The translations under genes and the position numbers were made by a program. The notes beneath the pieces were generated by a model. The model saw only the letters and a program-made list of their open reading frames with translations. It was not told where the DNA came from and made no database searches. A stretch of DNA of 17,111 nucleotides from an uncultured Ruminococcus sp. (lineage in GTDB: Bacteria; Bacillota; Clostridia; Oscillospirales; CAG-272): positions 1 through 17,111 of the forward strand of contig CACZSP010000028.1 in NCBI GenBank assembly GCA_902783905.1. The letters run 5' to 3'. Position 1 is the stretch's first letter; the number at the start of each line of letters is the position of its first letter. This document shows, piece by piece, positions 6,747-13,639 of the stretch.

Positions 6747-7669
6747 ACTTAACCGCCCCTCGTCAGACGTGCGCGGGTAACGTAGAAACGGGTACAACGG
6801 TTGCGCTTGGATGTTTTGACGGAGTTCACCGGGGACATCTTTCGATAATCGGTGAAGCTGTCCGCGAGGCGGCGGAATCGGGAACCGTACCGTCCGTTTT
6901 TTCGTTTGCCGAACCTCCCGCTCTATTTTTTCAAAACGCAGCCGGGAATCTGCTTACAACTGTCGGGGAAAAAACCGCTCTATTATCATCCGCCGGGATA
7001 TCCGAAATCCTGATGGCCGACTTCCGCGATTACCGCGATTTTTCTTCAGAAAAATTCGTAAACGACGTTCTGATAAAACAAATGAACGCAAAACGTCTGA
7101 TTTGCGGATACAATTTCACCTTCGGAAGAAACGGCTCGGGAAACGCGGACACCCTCAGGACTCTTTTCCCCGGAAAGGTCTGCGTAATCCCCTGCGTTTC
7201 GGTTGACGGAGAACCGGTTTCGTCCACCGCGGTACGCCGACTGATCTCATCGGGCAACCTGCTTCGCGCGTCGGTCTTTCTCGGCAGATTCTATTCGATA
7301 TCCGGCACGGTGATCAGGGGAAGAGGCGACGGCAGCCGTCTCGGATTCCCGACGGCAAATATAATTCCGCCGTCCGTGAAGCTTCTTCCTCCGCCGGGAG
7401 TGTACGTCACGACAGCCGAACTGGACGGGAAAGAATATCGCGCTGTCACCGACGCCGGTTACGCTCCGACCGTTGACTCATCCGATACGTACCGGCTTGA
7501 AACGCACGTCCCGGGGCTTTCGGGAGATCTCTACGGAAAGCCGCTTACCGTGCGTTTTATCGATAAAATCAGAGACGAAAAAAAATATGAATCGGAATCG
7601 GAACTAGTCGAAGCAATCCGGAGTGATATCGGGTTCGCCGAATCGTATCTTCTTCCGAAATCCCGTTAA
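6743..7669 (+). CDS. ribF: Bifunctional riboflavin kinase / FMN adenylyltransferase
   Basis: This cytosolic enzyme of 308 residues converts riboflavin to FMN and then FAD. The N-terminal FAD synthetase half shows the nucleotidyltransferase signature LGCFDGVHRGH (22-32) and GYNFTFGRNGSG (about 125-136). It is followed by SSTAVRRLI near the domain border. The C-terminal flavokinase half shows GRGDGSRLGFPTANI, PPGVYVT and the ending RFIDKIRDEKKYESESELVEAI. Length matches the family (about 310). Its ATG overlaps the ireB stop, so translation is coupled. No FMN riboswitch is visible upstream. The product would serve, among others, the FAD oxidoreductase encoded further right, but no direct link is implied. 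Confidence 0.95.
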   Translation: MNLTAPRQTCAGNVETGTTVALGCFDGVHRGHLSIIGEAVREAAESGTVPSVFSFAEPPALFFQNAAGNLLTTVGEKTALLSSAGISEILMADFRDYRDFSSEKFVNDVLIKQMNAKRLICGYNFTFGRNGSGNADTLRTLFPGKVCVIPCVSVDGEPVSSTAVRRLISSGNLLRASVFLGRFYSISGTVIRGRGDGSRLGFPTANIIPPSVKLLPPPGVYVTTAELDGKEYRAVTDAGYAPTVDSSDTYRLETHVPGLSGDLYGKPLTVRFIDKIRDEKKYESESELVEAIRSDIGFAESYLLPKSR

Positions 7670-7681
7670 CAGCTTATCGAT

Positions 7682-9019
7682 ATGAGTAAAAGTCACAGAC
7701 TGTTATCCGCTTTTTTTATTGTCATTATTCTTTTCTCTTTTGCGGGTAACCCGTCGGTTACCGCTGCCGGGGAGCAGGACGGAAGCGAAAAGATTCCGCT
7801 TTCCCGAGCCAGGGCCTATTATATAAAAAACGTAGATACCGGTATCGTTCTGAAATCATCCGACCAGGATGAGAAGCTCCCGCCCGCGTCAACCGTAAAA
7901 ATGATGTCAGGCCTGCTTCTCTGCGAGAAATTTGCCGGAAAACTGGACGAGGTTGTCACAATTACCGCCGAAATGGCAAAGGATAACAACGCATACAGAA
8001 GCATCGGGCTCGCAGAGGGACAAAAACCGACCGTACGCGACCTGCTTTATCTTTCGGTTTGCGGCAGCTATAACGACGCAGTTAAATCACTTGCCATAGC
8101 AGGATATTCGACTCCCGAAGCCCTCGTTTCGGAAATGAACGCTCGCGCCGCGGCGATCGGAATGACTTCAACGCATTACGAAAACTATACAGGAATCGAC
8201 AATCCAAACCAGTACACCACTTTGCGGGATATTGCGATTCTCGCGGCGGAGGCTGCGGGAAACGCACTGTTCAAAATGATGGCCGGCGAGAAGGAATATT
8301 CACCGGAGGGGCTGAAATCGTCATACGGCTTCAGTAATTACAACAAGCTTATCGCGACCTCCCAGTACAGAAACACCGCCTGTGTCGGACTTAACGCCGG
8401 AAATACACCGGAAGCCGGATATTACGTTACCGCTCTTTTCGAAAAAGACGGCCTTTCTTATCTGGCTATCGTCTGCGGAGCGGAATACGTCGACAACAGG
8501 GCGTATTCCTACGTAATCGCAAACGAACTGATAAACTGGGCTTTAAACAGTTTTTCATACCGCGCGATACTTAAACAAAGCGATATTATTTGCGAGATTC
8601 CGGTTTCGATGTCGATAACCGAAAAGACCGTACTTGCCGTTCCCGAACGCGATATCTACAGTTATATCCCCAAATCCTATTCCTTCGGCAAGGAACTGTC
8701 AAAAACGTATATTCTGAATTCCGAAACGCTTGCTGCGCCGGTAAAAGAAGGCGACGAAGTAGGCTTCGTAACGGTATTCTGCAACGGAGAAAAAATCGGG
8801 GAAACGGTCAGACTTGTCGCAAAGACCTCCGCCGAAAAATCGGAGATACTGTCTGTCATAGAAAAGATCAAGGATTTTTCGAAAAAGGATTTTTTCAAAG
8901 GAGCGCTCTTCACCGCTGGCGCCCTTACGGTCGTGATACTTGTTTCGGTATCGGTAATACGGGCCGGGAATGAAAGAAAAAAGCGGGCTGCTCCCCGCCG
9001 CTCTGCAAGAAGGCAGTAA
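7682..9019 (+). CDS. D-alanyl-D-alanine carboxypeptidase-like protein (peptidase S11, DacF type) with altered KTG box
   Basis: This 445-residue exported protein has a signal peptide (hydrophobic 9-21, likely cleavage after VTA at 26-28). The penicillin-binding domain keeps the nucleophile motif STVK (70-73) and an SYN motif (129-131). At the C-terminus a membrane helix (about 404-423) is followed by a basic tail, so it is anchored with the domain outside the cell. The family trims the terminal D-Ala of peptidoglycan pentapeptides. The third box, normally KTG before a TxEAGY strand, reads NAG (238-240, in GLNAGNTPEAGYY). Loss of the lysine that binds the substrate carboxylate should weaken or change activity. 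The start has no clear SD and follows ribF by 12 bases, so coupling is likely. Family certain; activity doubtful. Confidence 0.88.
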   Translation: MSKSHRLLSAFFIVIILFSFAGNPSVTAAGEQDGSEKIPLSRARAYYIKNVDTGIVLKSSDQDEKLPPASTVKMMSGLLLCEKFAGKLDEVVTITAEMAKDNNAYRSIGLAEGQKPTVRDLLYLSVCGSYNDAVKSLAIAGYSTPEALVSEMNARAAAIGMTSTHYENYTGIDNPNQYTTLRDIAILAAEAAGNALFKMMAGEKEYSPEGLKSSYGFSNYNKLIATSQYRNTACVGLNAGNTPEAGYYVTALFEKDGLSYLAIVCGAEYVDNRAYSYVIANELINWALNSFSYRAILKQSDIICEIPVSMSITEKTVLAVPERDIYSYIPKSYSFGKELSKTYILNSETLAAPVKEGDEVGFVTVFCNGEKIGETVRLVAKTSAEKSEILSVIEKIKDFSKKDFFKGALFTAGALTVVILVSVSVIRAGNERKKRAAPRRSARRQ

Positions 9020-9026
9020 ATTTTTC

Positions 9027-9055
9027 TTGACATATAAGCTTATTGGTTGTATAAT
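9027..9055 (+). promoter_or_regulatory. Full-consensus promoter of the acyl carrier protein gene
   Basis: TTGACA (9027-9032), a 17-base spacer and TATAAT (9050-9055) exactly match the vegetative consensus, starting 8 bases after the stop of the preceding gene. Transcription would begin near 9062, about 34 bases before the ATG. This predicts high, largely constitutive expression. Confidence 0.85.
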
Positions 9056-9095
9056 TTTTTAGTATTATTTATTCGAAAAGAAAGGTATTATAACC

Positions 9096-9323
9096 ATGTT
9101 CGAAAAATTCAAAGCATTGCTTGTCGACGAACTTCAGGTCGAACCCGAAAAGATCACTCCGGAAGCTGATCTTTCAACCGACCTCGGTATCAACTCGATC
9201 GAGCTTGCCGAACTTGTGATGAGATGCGAAGAAACCTTCGGAGTCGATATTGAAGACGAGGAGATTCATTCTTTCGTTACCGTGGGCGACGTCGTCGCTT
9301 ATCTTGAGAAAAAGGCACAATAA
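9096..9323 (+). CDS. Acyl carrier protein
   Basis: This 75-residue acidic four-helix carrier would, after addition of phosphopantetheine to Ser34, hold growing acyl chains as thioesters. The attachment motif is LGINSIELAEL (30-40), where most fatty-acid ACPs read GADSLDxVEL. The Asp before the serine is Asn here, and helix II is IELAELVMRCEE. The C-terminal VTVGDVVAYLE is typical. RBS GAAAGG (9080-9085) lies 10 bases before ATG. The gene stands alone, between its own promoter and a terminator, with no fatty-acid or polyketide synthase gene beside it. It may be the housekeeping carrier or a second, specialised one. The window does not decide. Confidence 0.92.
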   Translation: MFEKFKALLVDELQVEPEKITPEADLSTDLGINSIELAELVMRCEETFGVDIEDEEIHSFVTVGDVVAYLEKKAQ

Positions 9324-9380
9324 ACCGTCAGGATTCCGGCCCGCGCCGGATATGCCGTTTCAGTATCGGCTTCCATAACT

Positions 9381-9429
9381 GAAGGCGATAACACTGCCCG
9401 CAACGGGCATGGCATCGCCTTCGTTTTTT
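9381..9429 (+). terminator. Strong intrinsic terminator after the acyl carrier protein gene
   Basis: GAAGGCGAT (9381-9389) pairs with ATCGCCTTC (9414-9422). Inside it, TGCCCG (9395-9400) pairs with CGGGCA (9404-9409), and GTTTTTT (9423-9429) follows. The T-tract ends only 7 bases before the ATG of the next gene, so that gene must rely on read-through or an unseen promoter. Upstream hairpin arms TTCAGT (9359-9364) and ACTGAA (9377-9382) overlap the first two bases of the terminator stem, giving a possible alternative fold. Confidence 0.8.
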
Positions 9430-9436
9430 CAGAGTG

Positions 9437-10219
9437 ATGCAGAACAGTTCAATTCCACTGATCATTGAAGGGATGACTTCTCTCTCCGCGCTTATCAGAG
9501 CGACAAACGAAGGCGTCGCGAGAAGAAGGATCATAAAAGTTTATATAGACAGGGATCTTGTTACAAAAGACAAACGCAGGGTTGCTTTCCTGTATGAGAG
9601 CGCGAAAAAAATCGGATTCGGCACCGAACTTTCCGACCGGAGTATTATTGACGGAATCGCCCGGGGAAAAACGCACGGCGGTATTATCGCCGAGGTTACG
9701 GAGGCGGAATACCCGGACGTATCGCTGCTGAAGCCTTCCGGGCACGGCTTTTCTTTTTTATGCGAAGGAATAGAGGATCCGTACACTCTGGCGCATTCCA
9801 TCCGTTCCCTTTACCTTTGCGGAGCCGAGTCACTGATTCTTCCCGGCCGCTTTCCTTTTTCTGCCGACGCGCTGATTGCAAAAGCGTCCGCCGGGACGTC
9901 GGAACTTCTTCCCGTTTTTACCGGAGACCCACTGCAGGCAGTCGAAAAGTTCGCGTCTTATGGTTATATGATTGCCGCCGCGGGTATCAGGGAAGCTGTC
10001 GATTGCGATAAAGCGGAGCTTCGTTCCCCGCTGCTCTTAATCGTCGGCGGCGAGAAGCGGGGTATCTCGGGAGCGCTGTCAAAAAAGTGTGAAACGGTGC
10101 TGAAGATCCCTTACGCGAGGGATTTCAAAGCATCGCTGCCTACGGAGTCTTCGGTTTCGATTCTCGCTTACGAACTGTCCAGAAGGCAAAGAACACCTAT
10201 TTTACGGGATAAAACATAA
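9437..10219 (+). CDS. SpoU/TrmH-family RNA 2'-O-methyltransferase
   Basis: This protein of about 260 residues has an N-terminal RNA-binding-like domain (IIEGMTSLSALIRA, family EGxxxVxxAL) and a C-terminal SPOUT methylase domain. Motif 1 is CEGIEDPYTLAHSIRSL (about 109-125, with the conserved Arg), motif 2 VGGEKRGIS (203-211) holds the usual Glu, and motif 3 is IPYARDFKASLPTESSVSI (224-242). Such enzymes methylate riboses in rRNA or tRNA with S-adenosylmethionine. Motif 1 normally reads DPxNxG, here DPYTLA, and motif 3 SLNVS is expanded to SLPTESS, so substrate or activity may differ. ATG 9437 is preferred over GTG 9434; neither has a clear SD. The stop overlaps the next start (TAATG). Family sure, target unknown. 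Confidence 0.85.
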   Translation: MQNSSIPLIIEGMTSLSALIRATNEGVARRRIIKVYIDRDLVTKDKRRVAFLYESAKKIGFGTELSDRSIIDGIARGKTHGGIIAEVTEAEYPDVSLLKPSGHGFSFLCEGIEDPYTLAHSIRSLYLCGAESLILPGRFPFSADALIAKASAGTSELLPVFTGDPLQAVEKFASYGYMIAAAGIREAVDCDKAELRSPLLLIVGGEKRGISGALSKKCETVLKIPYARDFKASLPTESSVSILAYELSRRQRTPILRDKT

Positions 10220-11133
10220 TGAAAAAGAAATTCAAACTTTTCGACCTGAACAGAGACGGCCCCGGGGTTTCAAAGGATGAAAAACCGCTCGTACCGAACC
10301 TTTGGAATATGCCGAAATTTTATTTCAGGAACTTCACGAAAGTGCTGTCCCTGAATTTCCCTATGCTTCCCGTATGGCTTCTTCCCTTCCTCGCGGCATA
10401 TCTTTACGTGACTGCGCCGTCGATGCCGACCGAGACCAGCATCGCTTTTTCCTCGCTGTTGGGTATTAAGACGATTAATCCTACACCGGGGATCATCAGT
10501 CTGCTCGGAATTCACGGATTCCAGCTTCCGCTTCAGACTTACGACGGCGTCAGAATCTGGGTAACCGTCGGAATCGCCGTAGTATTTGCGGTTTTGTGGG
10601 GTTGGGTCAACGTAGGCGCCACCTATTGCGCAAGGGGAATGTTCCGCGGAGATCCCGTTTTTATATGGAGCGATTTTACACACGCCGTCAAAAGAAATCT
10701 GTGGCAGGGACTGCTGGTCGGTGTTCTCGACACCGTTTGCATTTCGGTACTGATTTTTGACTTTATCTACTTTTCAAACGTCGGCGGGACCTTCACTCTC
10801 GATTTCTTCTACTTCGCCATACTGGGCGTATGTCTGATCTATATGTTTATGAGATATTACATATATATGATCATCGTTACGTTTGACATCAGCTTTTACA
10901 AACTGCTCAAAAACTCGCTGATATTCTCGATACTCGGTATCAAACGGAACCTGATGATACTCCTGGCAATCGCGGTTGTAGCCGGACTGAATATCCTGCT
11001 TGCGCTGATGCTCTGGCCCTTCGGAATGCAGGGCGTGGCCGTAATCCTTCCCGTGCTGTATCTTCTTCCGACGATAACGCTGTTCAAAGCCTACGGAGCC
11101 TACCCGGTTATCGAAAAATATATGATAGGATAA
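10219..11133 (+). CDS. DUF624 / YesL family membrane protein
   Basis: This 304-residue multi-pass membrane protein has hydrophobic segments near 45-66, 112-133, 158-180, 193-222, 239-262 and 268-288. The family mark is the loop CARGMFRGDPVFIWSDFTHAVKRNLWQG after the second helix. YesL proteins are usually about 200-220 residues and often occur by sugar-uptake genes. This one is longer, with an N-terminal cytosolic stretch of about 40 residues and an extra segment (about 67-110) between helices 1 and 2. Its ATG overlaps the methyltransferase stop by one base, so the two are made together. No transporter is near. The biochemical function of the family is not established. Confidence 0.82.
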   Translation: MKKKFKLFDLNRDGPGVSKDEKPLVPNLWNMPKFYFRNFTKVLSLNFPMLPVWLLPFLAAYLYVTAPSMPTETSIAFSSLLGIKTINPTPGIISLLGIHGFQLPLQTYDGVRIWVTVGIAVVFAVLWGWVNVGATYCARGMFRGDPVFIWSDFTHAVKRNLWQGLLVGVLDTVCISVLIFDFIYFSNVGGTFTLDFFYFAILGVCLIYMFMRYYIYMIIVTFDISFYKLLKNSLIFSILGIKRNLMILLAIAVVAGLNILLALMLWPFGMQGVAVILPVLYLLPTITLFKAYGAYPVIEKYMIG

Positions 11134-13476
11134 TCACTCGTCATTTTTCTTCAATTTTACGTAAATCCCGCCGGAGTGGACCTTAACGGTTCCCCGGCGG
11201 GTTATTTCATCCGCGCCGGTCCCTTCGGGCAAAAGATTGAGTATATCCTGTTTTGAGTAGACGTGAACCGAATCCGCTGCGAGCAGATCCACCGAACACT
11301 TTGTTTTGACTACCGGACCGTGTCTCCCGACTATATAGGAGGTACCGTCGGACGGCTGAACCATCTTGCTGACGGTATCCGACTCCCAGGATGATCTTCC
11401 GATCCAGACGATCCTCCGCTCCCCGCAAACAATCTCGCAGGAAAGGACCGGATGAGTGGAGCGCTCGATCCTGACAGGTCCGGAAAGCCGGAGAGACATA
11501 CATCCGAAAAGGGTCAGTTCTTCAAAAGAAGAATAAATCATACAGGGAACGCCGGCGCTCTCGGCAATCTCCGCGATACCGAGAGAAATAGACGCGTCCT
11601 TTCCGGTGACCGCCTCGGGGATCCAGAGAGATCGGACCTTGTGCTCGTCGAAAAAACGCGCGACCGTAGCTTCGTGCCTTACGTGAAAATGAGTGAGTAT
11701 AAGACACTCGACTTCCGTGGAGCCCATACGGGAGGCCTCTGACGCCGCAAGCCTAACCGGGGCGTTGTTGCCCGCCGATATATCGCAAACGGCGCAGAAA
11801 GGCCCGCTGACGGCGCAGAAAGCTTCTCCGTTGCCCTGGCTGACGAAAAGGCATTCAACGTCGGAGTATTTCGTCAAAAATGCGGATGAAAAAACTACTG
11901 TGACTGAAAGAAGGTACGGAAGGACGACAAGCCATTTTCTTTTCAGGCGTATACACAAAAGAACAGCGCTTGCCGCCGCTGCCAGTATTACCGCTGCGGT
12001 TGCTAAGTCTCCCGACAGTGATACCGACACGCCGCGTATATCCGAAATTTTCTTTGCCCCGCCGATCATCAGTGATGCGAAAAACCGCGCATAATAAGCA
12101 AACAAACCGGACAGATACGGGAACGGAAGGAAAATTATAAACATAACCGTAAGGACCAGTACTGCTCCGGCGACAACCGGAAAGATCAGATTTGCCGGAA
12201 TTGCCGCTGCCGAAGTCTCACCAAACATCAATGCCACCGGAAGAGACGTCAGCATGTTCGCCGCAAGGACGGTAACCGCCGAACCGGCCGTTCCGTCGAT
12301 GATCTTTTCGGCAGTAGTTTTTGCGGAAAAAACCTTCCGTGTTTTTTTGTCAGGGAATGTTTCTCTTTTATTCCGGCGGACTTTTTCTTTGTGTTTCTGA
12401 TATTCCGGCATTACGGTAATTATACCTAGCGTTGCGCTTACGCTGAGAATAAATCCGGCGTCGCACACAGACCCCGGCGAAATCGATAGTATAATGATAA
12501 CCGCGACCGACAGCGAGGAAACGCCGTCGCCGTCGTATCCGAAAAACATTCCGCACCAGACGCACAGAAGCATTATCGCCGAGCGAACCGCGCTTACCGG
12601 AAAACCGAGGACAAACAGATACGCAAGAACAAACAGCAGGGTTATCACGCCGGAGAGTTTTTTTCCGGCGCCGAGCTTTTTCGCCGCCTTCCCGCAGACT
12701 CCCGTCAGCACCGACATGTGCAGGCCGCTGACGGCAAGCAGATGCGATATACCGCTGCGTCTGAAATCAAGCACCACGTCGCTGTCCGGCTGACCGCCGC
12801 GCAGAAGCATTGCGGCGCACAACTGCCCTTCCTTTCCGCCTATGCCCGTCCTTATCCTGTAACTCAGCGAGCGGTTGAGGATTTTTGCGGCTTTTACCAG
12901 AGAAAAACCGCCTTCGTCCCTGCCTGCAGTCCTTGCGTCGGAACGGTTTTCATTGTAAACGTACAGTCTGATACCGTCGCTTTTCGCTCCGCTTACGACC
13001 GATTCCGCAGGACTGACTTCGGCATTCGAAATCACGAACAAATCGGATTCGTTGAATGACGCCGAATAAGCGCATTCGAGCCGTGCCCTCACGTCGCACG
13101 CTTTCCCGTCGACGAAATATACGTCCGCGTCGTAAACAACCGCGTACGCCGCGCTGGAGAGCCTCTCCCGAATAACACCGCAAACCTCCCGACCGTCTCC
13201 AGACAGTTCCGCCGCCCTCAGCGGTGAAACATAAAAGAAATAAAAACTCCGCAAAACGAATAATGCGGCGGCGGCAGCCACGGCGGCTGACGTCAGCGCC
13301 CTGTACCTACCGATCTTTTTTTTAAAATACAGAATACCGATCCCTGCGGCGCCCGCGCCGCAAACAGCCCACATCACAATAAATACCGCGACAGACCCGG
13401 ATATCATACCGGCTGCCGATGAAAGAACGGCAAGCACCGCCGCCGCAGCGAGCGGCCTGCCGGAAAACAGATTCAT
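11134..13476 (-). CDS. comEC: ComEC/Rec2-family DNA uptake channel with degenerate C-terminal metallo-beta-lactamase domain
   Basis: This 780-residue membrane protein would carry single-stranded DNA across the membrane during transformation. N-terminal helices and an OB-like extracytoplasmic region (about 90-180) precede the Competence domain, with the hallmark HLLAVSGLHM (245-254), GFPVSAVRSAIMLL and further helices to about 535. The C-terminal MBL-like domain is eroded: HxHxDH reads HFHVRH (596-601), the LTGD strand reads WIGRSS (691-696), and HHG reads RHG (718-720). I start at ATG 13476 (AGAAAGG 9 bases upstream) rather than a TTG three codons earlier that touches that site. The stop adjoins the DUF624 stop with no gap. 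comEA and other competence genes are absent here. A neighbouring gene encodes the intact MBL version. Confidence 0.88.
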   Translation of the reverse strand: MNLFSGRPLAAAAVLAVLSSAAGMISGSVAVFIVMWAVCGAGAAGIGILYFKKKIGRYRALTSAAVAAAAALFVLRSFYFFYVSPLRAAELSGDGREVCGVIRERLSSAAYAVVYDADVYFVDGKACDVRARLECAYSASFNESDLFVISNAEVSPAESVVSGAKSDGIRLYVYNENRSDARTAGRDEGGFSLVKAAKILNRSLSYRIRTGIGGKEGQLCAAMLLRGGQPDSDVVLDFRRSGISHLLAVSGLHMSVLTGVCGKAAKKLGAGKKLSGVITLLFVLAYLFVLGFPVSAVRSAIMLLCVWCGMFFGYDGDGVSSLSVAVIIILSISPGSVCDAGFILSVSATLGIITVMPEYQKHKEKVRRNKRETFPDKKTRKVFSAKTTAEKIIDGTAGSAVTVLAANMLTSLPVALMFGETSAAAIPANLIFPVVAGAVLVLTVMFIIFLPFPYLSGLFAYYARFFASLMIGGAKKISDIRGVSVSLSGDLATAAVILAAAASAVLLCIRLKRKWLVVLPYLLSVTVVFSSAFLTKYSDVECLFVSQGNGEAFCAVSGPFCAVCDISAGNNAPVRLAASEASRMGSTEVECLILTHFHVRHEATVARFFDEHKVRSLWIPEAVTGKDASISLGIAEIAESAGVPCMIYSSFEELTLFGCMSLRLSGPVRIERSTHPVLSCEIVCGERRIVWIGRSSWESDTVSKMVQPSDGTSYIVGRHGPVVKTKCSVDLLAADSVHVYSKQDILNLLPEGTGADEITRRGTVKVHSGGIYVKLKKNDE

Positions 13477-13537
13477 ACAGTCCAACCTTTCTTTTTGCGG
13501 GAAACTATCCGGAAATAAAACTCTGGTTCCTTAATAA

Positions 13538-13566
13538 AGTATAACACATTGTTAACCGTTTTTCAA
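13538..13566 (-). promoter_or_regulatory. Promoter of comEC
   Basis: On the minus strand, TTGAAA (complement of 13561-13566), 17 bases, then TATACT (complement of 13538-13543). The predicted leader to the ATG at 13476 is about 55 bases. Confidence 0.6.
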
Positions 13567-13610
13567 CAATTTATTTTTCTTTTGTTAATATTTTATTGAC
13601 TTTTCGTTAA
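13549..13610. promoter_or_regulatory. Three phased GTTAA repeats in the shared comEC/MBL promoter region
   Basis: TTGTTAA (13549-13555), TTGTTAA (13582-13588) and TCGTTAA (13604-13610) lie in the same orientation, 33 and 22 bases apart, which are whole turns at 11 bases per turn. The first lies within the comEC promoter spacer and the third within the spacer of the divergent promoter. This could be a cooperative regulator site, but the region is AT-rich and chance is possible. Confidence 0.35.
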
Positions 13611-13624
13611 TAAATTGGTATAAT
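13596..13624 (+). promoter_or_regulatory. Promoter of the ComEC-type MBL gene
   Basis: TTGACT (13596-13601), a 17-base spacer and TATAAT (13619-13624). Transcription would start near 13631, inside the ribosome binding site AAAGGAGG (13631-13638), so the leader would be about 9 bases. Confidence 0.65.
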
Positions 13625-13639
13625 TGAAAAAAAGGAGGG

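Noticed and set aside
8980..9005. Hairpin GCGGG/CCCGC at the end of the carboxypeptidase gene as a terminator
   Set aside because: It lies within the coding region and has no T-tract directly after it.
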